This document shows positions 56,380 to 64,000 of a stretch of 64,000 nucleotides of DNA, piece after piece (the first letter of the stretch is position 1; the number at the start of each line of letters is the position of its first letter). Below the pieces are notes generated by a model. It was not told the DNA's origin. It saw only the letters and a list, made by a program, of their open reading frames with translations, and did not search any database. The stretch comes from Gammaproteobacteria bacterium (GTDB taxonomy: Bacteria > Pseudomonadota > Gammaproteobacteria > Pseudomonadales > Cellvibrionaceae). The DNA is taken from contig JAGKWO010000001.1 in assembly GCA_021151835.1 (NCBI GenBank), forward strand, positions 1 through 64,000, given 5' to 3'. Both the position numbers and the translations under genes were made by a program.

Positions 56380-57720
56380 ATGTTGCAACCATTTTTTGGA
56401 AATCCATTAAAAATTTCACCGCTATTATTTGCATTTGCACTGCCTGTCGTACTCACCGGTTGCGGTGGTGGCGATACAAAAATTGTAGAGCGCGATCCAA
56501 TTCCGATTGAAGATGACCACGACCATGATGACGAACCAACCAATCAAGGCCGCTTATTAGTAGCCATTAAAGATCAGCCCAAAGTGGGAATCTGGGATAT
56601 TACTGAAGCAACCTTGCTCGAGGAATTCACACTGACTGAACCCGCCAGCGCACTTTATGCAAGCCCGGGTTATCGCTATGGTTTTGTTATCCAGCGCCTT
56701 GCCAATCGCGTGAACGTAATTGATAGCGGCTTATCGCAAGAAGACCATGGTGACCACAAACATGATTTGATTGAAGCGCCGCGCTGGTTGGCATTTGGCA
56801 CCGATAAAGCGCGCCCGACACATTTCACCCTCACTGAAACCCAATCGGTTATTTTTTACGATGGCAACGGCGATACCACCACACCAGCGCAAGTCGGTGT
56901 ATATACCGAAGAGAATATTAAAAATAACACTGCGGGAAATGTACTGGAGTACACAACCCATATGCACGGCGCAGCGCAAGCCCGTGGTGATTATTTGCTT
57001 TCAACAATTCGCGATCCATTAATTACCACCAGCACCCTGCCGGATAAAGTTGGCCTTTATAAAGCGAGTAATGGCATTTACACCGAGCAACAACTATTTA
57101 GCGAAAACTGCCCCGGTTTACATGGCAGCGCACAAAACAAAACCCAAATCGCTTTTGGCTGTACCGATGGTGTTCTGGTTATCACCCAGACTGGCGATAG
57201 TTTCAGTGCAAAAAAAATTGCCAATCCGGCAAGTTTTACTAGCACTACACGGATAGGAACCTTGTTTGGCGATGAACATCGCGCAGAATTTGTCGGTATC
57301 GCCGCGGGCCAGTTTTTTGCGATCAATACCGGTGCTGGCACTATCACGCCAATCAATTGGATTGACAGCGCAAGTACCACTACACCGACAGCACTGGCCT
57401 ACGGTTTTGCCGATGACGGTGAATTGTTTGTTATTTTGGATAACCAGGGCAAAGTCCATTTATTGAATACCAATAACTGGAGTATTAGCACACGTATCCA
57501 GGCGATTACCAGCAACATCGCCGCCCTGCCTGCCGGAAGCCGTTTTGAATTGGCATTAACGCCTGGCCACACGATTTATGTAAGCGATCCTATTGCCAAC
57601 CAAATTAAACAGATTGATCTGGATGAAGCAAACGTTAGCGGCAGCCTGCAGCTAACCGGTACACCGGCAAAAATTGCATGGCTTGGTATTGCCGAACCTG
57701 CGGGTGATCATCATCACTAA
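56380..57720 (+). CDS. AztD-like histidine-rich beta-propeller lipoprotein
   Basis: A 446-residue lipoprotein: signal with lipobox LTGC (about residue 25), then an Asp/His-rich stretch (DDHDHDDEP), a repeated beta-strand pattern typical of a propeller (about 60-430), another EDHGDHKHD near 129, and an HHH end. AztD, a periplasmic zinc chaperone in Paracoccus, has the same fold and His-rich motifs. It follows the ZnuD-like receptor by 97 bases and likely shares its Zur control. No AztABC transporter is adjacent. Confidence 0.8.
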   Translation: MLQPFFGNPLKISPLLFAFALPVVLTGCGGGDTKIVERDPIPIEDDHDHDDEPTNQGRLLVAIKDQPKVGIWDITEATLLEEFTLTEPASALYASPGYRYGFVIQRLANRVNVIDSGLSQEDHGDHKHDLIEAPRWLAFGTDKARPTHFTLTETQSVIFYDGNGDTTTPAQVGVYTEENIKNNTAGNVLEYTTHMHGAAQARGDYLLSTIRDPLITTSTLPDKVGLYKASNGIYTEQQLFSENCPGLHGSAQNKTQIAFGCTDGVLVITQTGDSFSAKKIANPASFTSTTRIGTLFGDEHRAEFVGIAAGQFFAINTGAGTITPINWIDSASTTTPTALAYGFADDGELFVILDNQGKVHLLNTNNWSISTRIQAITSNIAALPAGSRFELALTPGHTIYVSDPIANQIKQIDLDEANVSGSLQLTGTPAKIAWLGIAEPAGDHHH

Positions 57721-57740
57721 AGCGTACCAATAATTTAAAT

Positions 57741-57774
57741 AAGAAAGCCGTTAAATCATTAACGGCTTTCTTCA
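57741..57774. terminator. Intrinsic terminator after the zinc operon
   Basis: A perfect 14-bp stem AAGAAAGCCGTTAA / TTAACGGCTTTCTT with an ATCA loop, 20 bases after the stop. It also faces the convergent solute-binding gene. Confidence 0.85.
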
Positions 57775-57810
57775 TGTGGAACGCAAAAAAACATCTATAA
57801 GAACGTAATA

Positions 57811-58707
57811 CTATTCAGCAATTACAACCGATTTAACAGGGACTAGAGCGGCTGGTTCTGCAATTAGTTCAAGCACCCTGCGTTGATGGTTTTGCAATAA
57901 TGCCAATCCCCATTGATAACGCGGAATACTATTAAACAATTCGTCAAAACTGCCATCAGCCAACGCCACGGTCAGGCCGGTTTCAAGACGTTCAGCCAAT
58001 GCAGAATTATTTTTGTCTACAAAAAAATAAACGTCGTTGCGATAATGCAGCATTAATTCCTGCTCGATTTGTAACTCCAGTTCGGGATACAAATTTACTT
58101 CCGGCTGGATTTGATAAAGCCCGCGTGAAAAATAATCAAACCGGCCAGCGGCCAGCATTTTAAACAACTTGCCATAACCCACAGCTTCAACCAATGGCAA
58201 GTTATTTTGGCGCATCACTTTTGCATCGGCCCATTGCGCGCTCATACCACCCTTTAGCTTGCGTAAATCGTCAAGCGAATCCACTGCCGAAAAACGGGGC
58301 TGGTCACCATTGCGAATCAATAGCAGGCGGAAATTATTTAATTCTTTTAATAAGGAAATACGCACCGGCAACATTTGCTGTTCGAATTCGGCACTGTTGG
58401 ACGACCACAACACATCGACCTTGCCTTGTATCAGCGCCGTGCGCAAGCGTTTATCAACCAGCCGCTGCTCCGCTTCTTCTATTTGAAAAGGCCCGTGAGT
58501 GGATTCGGTTTTTTCGAGAGCAAGCTTGAGCAATCGCGAAAAATAATAATCTTCGTGATTAATATTTTCCCTGGAACTGGTTTGGGGAATGATAATCCGC
58601 GCAAGCGTTGCAACAGCAGGCCCTTCAGCACCGGCAACAGAGCCCGACATAGTCACTACACATAGGGTAATTAACGGCGCTAGCAGGCTGGACATCAACC
58701 TTGGCAT
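57811..58707 (-). CDS. Periplasmic solute-binding-like protein (paralogue of the gene at 34.2 kb)
   Basis: A 298-residue exported protein; signal peptide about 1-25 (ends GSVAGAEG). It has the same arrangement as the 34.2 kb protein, including LFKMLAAGRFDYFSRGL and VYFFVDKNNSALAERLETGL. It is shorter at the N-terminus. The ligand and partner are unknown. AAGG lies eight bases before the ATG at 58707 (a GTG at 58716 is rejected). It follows the DUF4142 gene by 49 bases on the same strand. Confidence 0.72.
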   Translation of the reverse strand: MPRLMSSLLAPLITLCVVTMSGSVAGAEGPAVATLARIIIPQTSSRENINHEDYYFSRLLKLALEKTESTHGPFQIEEAEQRLVDKRLRTALIQGKVDVLWSSNSAEFEQQMLPVRISLLKELNNFRLLLIRNGDQPRFSAVDSLDDLRKLKGGMSAQWADAKVMRQNNLPLVEAVGYGKLFKMLAAGRFDYFSRGLYQIQPEVNLYPELELQIEQELMLHYRNDVYFFVDKNNSALAERLETGLTVALADGSFDELFNSIPRYQWGLALLQNHQRRVLELIAEPAALVPVKSVVIAE

Positions 58708-58756
58708 AACTCTCACCTTATTATTATGGGTTATGGCCCATAAGTATAAGAGCAGA

Positions 58757-59281
58757 CTAGCGAGTTGCCAGCAAAGAATCCGTTTGAGCCGGATTATTCA
58801 AGGCGCGAACCAACTGTTGTGCCTTGTACCAATGGTGCATCAACAGCGGCAAGGTTTGTTCGGCATAACGACGCAGGTGGGGGTTTTCTGCCAGCATTGC
58901 TTTGCGCACAACCCGCACCATACGTTTCAATTCCGCAGTACGTTTACTGGCATAAGCCGTATCAAAGGTCTCGCCTTTGCGAATAAAAACATAAGCGGCT
59001 TGCGGTGGGCGCTCCAACATAACACCCTCCTGTTGAGCGAGGGATTCCAGGGAATCCAGCAATGCTGCCTGTTCATCCAGCCGATACCGCGCATAAGCCT
59101 GCACGGCGGGCGAATTTGATGTTTTCAAAGCGAGTTTTGCAGCCGCTACTTCACTCAGATTTTTAGCGAAAGCAAAGCGGATAAAATCAACCGTGACCAA
59201 TTCTTCTGCCGTCACCTTGTGACTACCCGCGAAGGTCAGTAACCAGAATGCATATACGAGGAAAAATTTTGCTTTCGTCAT
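58757..59281 (-). CDS. DUF4142 domain protein
   Basis: A 174-residue exported protein; signal peptide about 1-26. The body is a helical ferritin-like DUF4142 domain (FAKNLSEVAAAKLALKTSNSPAVQAYARYRLDEQAALLD). The usual histidine pair of this family (DH) is not obvious (RLDEQ), so metal binding is doubtful. Function unknown; members are linked to stress and outer-membrane maintenance. The start at 59281 gives the signal peptide and has GGTGAG. Confidence 0.75.
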   Translation of the reverse strand: MTKAKFFLVYAFWLLTFAGSHKVTAEELVTVDFIRFAFAKNLSEVAAAKLALKTSNSPAVQAYARYRLDEQAALLDSLESLAQQEGVMLERPPQAAYVFIRKGETFDTAYASKRTAELKRMVRVVRKAMLAENPHLRRYAEQTLPLLMHHWYKAQQLVRALNNPAQTDSLLATR

Positions 59282-59399
59282 TCTCACCAAATCCGCCATG
59301 GGTTTTTCTGCTGTTGGCACATGCATGGGAGAAATGATGCGGGAGAAGGAAAAAAGACGATATGCGTGGAATTACTCAAAGGGATGAGTAATAAATGTT

Positions 59400-60347
59400 T
59401 TAATCACCGGCAAATTGTTTTGCCAGATCCTCAGCGCGGAAATGCTGGACGATGAAATCCACAAATACACGGGTCTTCGCCGGTAGTAGCTTTGCGCTGG
59501 AAAAATAAATCGCCAGCGGACCGACATCGTTGTACCAGTCGGGAAGCAGGCGTATCAAACGGCCATCGGCCAGGAAAGGCAATGCATGAGGCATGGGCAC
59601 CAGCGCGAGGCCAAGCCCCATGGCTGCTGCCTGGCACAGTGCGTCGGGATCATTTAATACAATCTGTACGTTCGGCTGCACATGGGCTTGCGCATTCTGC
59701 CGGGTCTGCAATTGCCAGGGCTGAATGCGCCCGCTATTGGAAGAGCGCCGGACAATACCCGGCCAACCTTGTATGTCAGCCGGTGATGTTGGCATATCGT
59801 GCGGAGACCGTAGATTGCGCGCCGACAAAAACCCGGGCGATGCCACTAGCACCAGATTTGGTCGCGCCAGCTCGCGCGCGACCACGCCGGGAGAAAACTC
59901 AATCCCGCCACCGATTGCAGCATCCAGGCCCTCATTAATCAGATCCACCTGCCGGTTATCAAAGCGCCAATCGGGTTGGATATCGGGGTAAAGCGCTAAA
60001 AACCGGGGCATTAGCGGCAACAGATAATTCAAACCAAATGCGTAAGCAACACTGACTTTCAACACACCGGCAGGTTTACCCTGATTCAAACTGGCATTTG
60101 CCAATGCCATTTGCACTGTTTCCAGGCCTGCACCAACCTCCGCTAAAAACCGCTCACCCGCTTCGGTCAAGGTTAACCGGCGCGTGCTGCGCTGGAACAA
60201 ACGAATGCCCAACTGGCGTTCGAGCGTTGCCACATTTTTGCTAACGGCCGCAGGTGTTAACCCGAGTAACCGCGCCCCGGCTGAAAAGCTACCGGTTTCC
60301 GCACTGCGCACAAACGATTCAATACTGGCCAGGGTTTCCATAATCAT
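59400..60347 (-). CDS. LysR family transcriptional regulator
   Basis: A 315-residue LysR regulator. The HTH is at about residues 5-62 (SFVRSAETGSFSAGARLLGLTPAAVSKNVATLERQLG), followed by the effector domain (about 90-305). It diverges from an SDR gene with 125 bases between starts, so it probably controls that gene. The ATG at 60347 has GAAG six bases upstream; 60341 is the alternative. The protein fits the aromatic/transposon-type LysR subgroup that includes many SDR and reductase activators. Confidence 0.92.
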   Translation of the reverse strand: MIMETLASIESFVRSAETGSFSAGARLLGLTPAAVSKNVATLERQLGIRLFQRSTRRLTLTEAGERFLAEVGAGLETVQMALANASLNQGKPAGVLKVSVAYAFGLNYLLPLMPRFLALYPDIQPDWRFDNRQVDLINEGLDAAIGGGIEFSPGVVARELARPNLVLVASPGFLSARNLRSPHDMPTSPADIQGWPGIVRRSSNSGRIQPWQLQTRQNAQAHVQPNVQIVLNDPDALCQAAAMGLGLALVPMPHALPFLADGRLIRLLPDWYNDVGPLAIYFSSAKLLPAKTRVFVDFIVQHFRAEDLAKQFAGD

Positions 60348-60354
60348 CACTATC

Positions 60355-60371
60355 TTCAACTATTAGTTGAA
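60355..60371. promoter_or_regulatory. Inverted repeat between lysR and the SDR gene
   Basis: TTCAAC-TATTA-GTTGAA is a perfect 6-bp inverted repeat overlapping the LysR ribosome-binding site region and lying about 100 bases before the SDR start. Its symmetry suits a LysR binding site and autorepression, though the T-N11-A form is not exact. Confidence 0.5.
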
Positions 60372-60472
60372 AAAGATTGCCTCAATTACCCGCTAATTTC
60401 CATCTAATAAATAACAGACACTGGCTTCGTCGAAAAACATTACTGATTCCCACCCTTAAACGGAGCCTTATC

Positions 60473-61249
60473 ATGACTACCCCAAATCCATTTGCTAATA
60501 CCCACACTTCCACGCGTTTGCACGGCAAGGTCGCGCTGGTTACCGGCGGCTCACGTGGTATCGGCGCTGCCATCGCCAAACGCCTGGCCAGCGAAGGAGC
60601 TACGGTTGCGCTTACTTACGCAAGTAGTGCAGAAGCCGCCCAACAAGTTGTTAACGAGATTCGCCAGCACGGCGGCAAAGCCGTCGCGATTCACGCCGAT
60701 AGCGCCAACGTGGAGCAGATCAGAACTGCGGTGGCAACTACCGCCGCCGAGCTGGGAGGCGTGGATATTCTGGTAAACAACGCCGGCACTTTAGGCCTCG
60801 GCAGCGTGGAAGATTTTGCCGAAGCCGAGTTTGATCGAATTCTGGCGATCAATGTCAAAGGCGTTTTTATCGCGACCCAGGAAGCACTTAAACATATGAA
60901 AAGCGGTGGGCGAATTATTAATATCGGCAGTATTAATGCCGATATTGTCCCCTTCCCCGGCATGGCAATTTACGCGTTGAGTAAGGGCGCGATTGCTACC
61001 TTCACGCGCGGCCTTGCCCGCGATTTAGGTCCACGTGGCATTACGGCGAACAACATCCAGCCCGGCCCGGTGGATACCGATATGAACCCTGCCAGCGGTG
61101 ATTTCGCTGATACCTTGCGCGGCATTATGGCCCTGCCCCGCTATGGCAAAGCCGAAGAAATTGCCAGCCTGACTGCATTTCTCGCCAGCGAAGAAGCCGC
61201 CTATGTCACTGGCGCCAGTTGGAATATTGATGGTGGCTTTGGCCTTTAA
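60473..61249 (+). CDS. Short-chain dehydrogenase/reductase (FabG-like)
   Basis: A 258-residue classical SDR. Coenzyme motif VTGGSRGIGAAIA near residue 24, NNAG near 100, Ser in NIGSIN, Tyr/Lys in YALSKGA, and the C-terminal GASWNIDGGF. The N-terminal extension of about 15 residues is unusual for FabG. The enzyme reduces a keto substrate with NAD(P)H in the cytoplasm; the partner LysR suggests an inducible role. CGGAG lies eight bases before the ATG at 60473. Confidence 0.92.
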   Translation: MTTPNPFANTHTSTRLHGKVALVTGGSRGIGAAIAKRLASEGATVALTYASSAEAAQQVVNEIRQHGGKAVAIHADSANVEQIRTAVATTAAELGGVDILVNNAGTLGLGSVEDFAEAEFDRILAINVKGVFIATQEALKHMKSGGRIINIGSINADIVPFPGMAIYALSKGAIATFTRGLARDLGPRGITANNIQPGPVDTDMNPASGDFADTLRGIMALPRYGKAEEIASLTAFLASEEAAYVTGASWNIDGGFGL

Positions 61250-61265
61250 TTAACAACTGTGCGGC

Positions 61266-61301
61266 AAAAAAAACCGGAGCAAACTATTGCTCCGGTTTTT
61301 T
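61266..61301 (+). terminator. Intrinsic terminator after the SDR gene
   Basis: AAAAAACCGGAGCAA pairs with TTGCTCCGGTTTTTT around ACTA. Confidence 0.9.
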
Positions 61302-61331
61302 CATCCATTGATATCGATACGTTCACCGCCG

Positions 61332-62390
61332 TTAACGATGCATTTTACCGAACACCGTTTTTAATTTACCTTCAGCCCAGATGAAAACAGCTGGTTGATA
61401 CATCAACCAGCCACCGACAAAACCAATCACACTACCCAACACAATATCCAGCAACCGATTCGTTAAAAGTACATCAGGCAATAAAGTAGCAGATGAAACC
61501 TCAGCAAATAACACTGTTAACGGCGTTATAAAAATAACCGCCAAACCGTAATTGCGCACCACTAAAAACTCCACAATAAAATTAAGCAACATAATCAACA
61601 ACGCTACTTCATAGGGATTCAACGGCAACTTAAAAATAAACGCGGCCAGGCTCAAACCAATCGCCGTCCCCACAATCCGATGCACCTTGCGCTGCCACAC
61701 CATACGGAACGTCGCCCCTTGCATAATTGCCGCACACGAAATAGGTACCCAATAAGGATTTCCCAATCCTATCGACAACGCAATTCCATACGAGCCACCC
61801 ACAAAAAAAGCAATCACCGCCGCTTCCAGCACCAGTGCGTATACACGCGATATTTCTACTGCATCCGGAATAACCATCGGCTGTTTGCGAATCGCCCATA
61901 AGCTATAAAAAAATGCCATCACGCAGGATAAAATTCCCCCAAGCGTAATTAAACCAACACGCACCGGAATCAACGCAGGGTCAAACTTTATATTCATTCC
62001 CATCACCGCCACCACAATAAAAAAGAAACTACCCGGCGGTGGAATGGCATAAAGGCGAGTGATGATGGTAGCGAAGAAGGCAACCAGGAACAGTGTTACG
62101 GCGGCAAGGTAATGATTAAAACCGGTGATTAACCCCAGCGCAAAGCACACAGAAAAACCGAAGGAACTGACAATCAAACGAACCATGCGTTGCGACATAG
62201 GAATTGGTTGGATATAGAGAAATACCATTGCCCCCATACATCCCAAAATTCCCATATCAAAATGTGAAAGGTAAGCACCCAGTAATGCCGGTACACCTAT
62301 GGCCAGCGATGCCATAAACGGGATATGCCAGGGGCGAGTCGCCTTTTTTAAAACCAGTAATTGCTTGATATGGACCAAAAATTTATGCAC
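61332..62390 (-). CDS. FUSC family inner-membrane protein
   Basis: A 352-residue protein with about 10 hydrophobic segments arranged in two halves, each with a FUSC-type pattern (PMSQRMVRLIVSSFGFSVCFALG and QGATFRMVWQRKVHRIVGTAIG). The family includes YccS and AaeB-type efflux components. The compact form, without the long cytoplasmic domains of YccS, resembles AaeB-like or fusaric acid resistance proteins. The substrate is unknown. It lies after the gamma-glutamyltransferase gene on the same strand. Confidence 0.8.
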   Translation of the reverse strand: MHKFLVHIKQLLVLKKATRPWHIPFMASLAIGVPALLGAYLSHFDMGILGCMGAMVFLYIQPIPMSQRMVRLIVSSFGFSVCFALGLITGFNHYLAAVTLFLVAFFATIITRLYAIPPPGSFFFIVVAVMGMNIKFDPALIPVRVGLITLGGILSCVMAFFYSLWAIRKQPMVIPDAVEISRVYALVLEAAVIAFFVGGSYGIALSIGLGNPYWVPISCAAIMQGATFRMVWQRKVHRIVGTAIGLSLAAFIFKLPLNPYEVALLIMLLNFIVEFLVVRNYGLAVIFITPLTVLFAEVSSATLLPDVLLTNRLLDIVLGSVIGFVGGWLMYQPAVFIWAEGKLKTVFGKMHR

Positions 62391-62502
62391 AGCAATGTTC
62401 CTGTTTATTCAATTACTCTTATTCCACCGCTACCACTTAATCATTTACCCAATGAGATAAAGGTTGTGCAAGTGGCCAATAAAACCTCCCTGTCAGGCTG
62501 TT

Positions 62503-64000
62503 TTATTTAATCACGCGCGGCTCGGCCACCGGAACCAGCTTTCCATCGCGCAACTGGATGATTTGTGAAAAACCCATATTCGGCCAGAGTTTAATCTCAT
62601 GGCCTTTTTGTGCCAGGGAGCTGCGCACCAACTCATGCATAGTAGGCTCCACAAATAATAAATCCGGGCTCCACTGTTCATGAATTCGCGGCTGTTTAAT
62701 TGCGTCTTCCGCCGGCATATTAAATTCCAGCGTGTACAACAAATTTTGCACTACTTGCGAGATAATTGTTGGGCCACCAGCAGCACCCAATGTCATCACC
62801 GGTTGATTATCTTTAAACACAATGGTTGGGCTCATACTGGATAACGGCCGTTTTTTTGCGGCAATCGCGTTAGCTTCCGAGCCCACCAAACCAAACGCAT
62901 TCGCAACACCCGCTTGTGCAGAAAAATCATCCATCTGGTTATTCATCACAATACCGGTACCGGGAATAACTACTTTACTTCCGAAAGTAGTATTTACCGT
63001 TGAGGTAATCGCCACCCAATTGCCATCCAGGTCCGCCGCCGCAATATGCGTCGTGTGCCTGTCCATCAAATGCGGAATATCCAGTTCGGGCTCACCATGA
63101 ACAACATTGTTCACCGCTTTATCCACGTGTATTTTTTGGGCGATACTTTTGGCGTAGGTTTTATCCGTAAGCGAAAGCGGTACTTTGACAAAATCGGTAT
63201 CGCCCAACCAATGCGCGCGATCAGCAAATGCAAATTTCATCGCTTCCGCCATCAAGTGGTAACGCTCGGAGCTGGTGGTTTTGTGCAGGTCAAAATTTTC
63301 CAGGATATTTAAAATTTGCGCGACGTGAATACCGCCGGAGCTGGGTGGCGGAAAACCATACAAGGTGTAACCCGCAAATTGGCTCACAATTGGTTCGCGT
63401 AATTTTATTTGATAATTTGCAAAATCAGCGCGCGTGATCACGCCATTATTTTTCTTCATCCAATCTGCGGTTTTATTCGCAAAATCGCCGCGATAAAAAT
63501 AATCCGGCCCCAGGCGCGCCAGCTCGCGATAGGTATGCGCAAGATCCTTGTTGGTTATGATCGTATTCACCGCAAAGGGCTGCTGCGATTTATCCAGATA
63601 GATCGCCGCCGTGGCCGGAAATTTTTGCAACTCTTTGGCAGTGGTCACCATGCGATCAGCAACTATTGGTGATACCGCAAAACCTTTTTCGGCCAATTCG
63701 GCAGCCGGTAAAATCACATCGGCAAAATTCAGTTTTCCACCTTCACGTTGCAACTGATGAAGCGCCATTACCGAACCCGGTACCCCAATCGCCAGCGCCC
63801 CGGTACGACTTAACTCGGGATTTGCTTTACCATCTTGCACAAACATATCGCGCTGCGCCGCTGCCGGCGCCATTTCGCGGCCATCAATTGCTACTATGCG
63901 ACCATCCGCCAGCCGGACCAGAATAAAACAGCCCCCGCCAATACCGGAGTTATGGGGATCAACAACGCCCAATGCAAAAGCGATGGCAATTGCTGCATCG
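62503..64000 (-). CDS. ggt: Gamma-glutamyltransferase, 5' end beyond the window
   Basis: The last about 499 residues of a gamma-glutamyltransferase. The catalytic Thr lies in MDRHTTHIAAADLDGN, where autocleavage gives the large and small subunits; RPLSSMSPTIV and GAAGGPTIISQVVQN follow. It transfers or hydrolyses gamma-glutamyl groups, for example of glutathione, in the periplasm. The frame stays open to the window edge (AAIAIAFALGVVDPHNSGIGGG), so the start and signal peptide are outside. Apparent start codons inside, such as TTG at 63972, are internal Leu. Confidence 0.95.
   Translation of the reverse strand, partial: DAAIAIAFALGVVDPHNSGIGGGCFILVRLADGRIVAIDGREMAPAAAQRDMFVQDGKANPELSRTGALAIGVPGSVMALHQLQREGGKLNFADVILPAAELAEKGFAVSPIVADRMVTTAKELQKFPATAAIYLDKSQQPFAVNTIITNKDLAHTYRELARLGPDYFYRGDFANKTADWMKKNNGVITRADFANYQIKLREPIVSQFAGYTLYGFPPPSSGGIHVAQILNILENFDLHKTTSSERYHLMAEAMKFAFADRAHWLGDTDFVKVPLSLTDKTYAKSIAQKIHVDKAVNNVVHGEPELDIPHLMDRHTTHIAAADLDGNWVAITSTVNTTFGSKVVIPGTGIVMNNQMDDFSAQAGVANAFGLVGSEANAIAAKKRPLSSMSPTIVFKDNQPVMTLGAAGGPTIISQVVQNLLYTLEFNMPAEDAIKQPRIHEQWSPDLLFVEPTMHELVRSSLAQKGHEIKLWPNMGFSQIIQLRDGKLVPVAEPRVIK

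Noticed and set aside
1..64000. tRNA genes, CRISPR arrays, insertion sequences and prophage
   Set aside because: No cloverleaf, spaced repeat array, transposase or phage gene was recognised on either strand.

Overview
The window looks like chromosomal DNA of a free-living gammaproteobacterium, most likely Cellvibrionaceae (Cellvibrio-like). The basis is the gene content: FabV, a FusB-type second EF-G, GspA/GspB of type II secretion, several TonB-dependent receptors, and a receptor/SapC/tryptophan-halogenase cassette typical of polysaccharide-degrading Gram-negatives. The placement is inferred; no rRNA or marker alignment was available. I saw no tRNA, rRNA, CRISPR array, insertion sequence or prophage.

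Layout. 0-1.8 kb: a hipBA toxin-antitoxin pair. 1.8-10.5 kb: envelope and housekeeping genes (CvpA/DUF4124, an LpxL-type acyltransferase, a DUF481 protein, DUF2789, a PlsC-type acyltransferase, signal peptidase I, a deoxyribonucleotidase, FabV, a MAPEG protein, an aldo/keto reductase). 10.6-16.9 kb: a minus-strand cassette of a large TonB-dependent receptor, SapC, a flavin-dependent tryptophan-halogenase-like enzyme and a DUF6445 protein, preceded by a LacI-type operator that overlaps a -35 box. 17.2-19.9 kb: ung, a 2-Cys peroxiredoxin, and bfd-bfr iron storage behind a candidate Fur-controlled promoter. 19.9-29.2 kb: gspAB, an MFS permease, gcvP, and the second EF-G.

29.4-40.8 kb: a HAD lipoprotein, a GAF-PAS-GGDEF-EAL protein, a TetR regulator and SDR enzyme sharing a duplicated operator, a solute-binding-like protein, a small winged-helix protein, CorA, an unusual pentapeptide-repeat/class III cyclase fusion, and EttA. 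41-45 kb: a nucleoside hydrolase with an altered metal motif, an exported single-haem protein, and a solute-binding/Cache fusion.

45-57.7 kb is the metal and cofactor region. CobQ, CobO and a BtuB-like receptor handle cobalamin, and a cobalamin riboswitch precedes the receptor. An mprF-acvB operon (aminoacyl-phosphatidylglycerol synthesis and turnover) sits between cobQ and cobO. Divergent from btuB is a Zur-box-controlled, histidine-rich ZnuD-like receptor followed by a histidine-rich AztD-like propeller lipoprotein, a probable zinc-uptake unit. 57.8-64 kb: another solute-binding-like protein, a DUF4142 protein, a divergent LysR/SDR pair, a FUSC-family membrane protein, and a gamma-glutamyltransferase cut by the window edge.

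Most genes have clear Shine-Dalgarno sequences and many end in strong intrinsic terminators. Start codons were often moved inward from the longest open frame to the ATG with a good ribosome-binding site or signal peptide.
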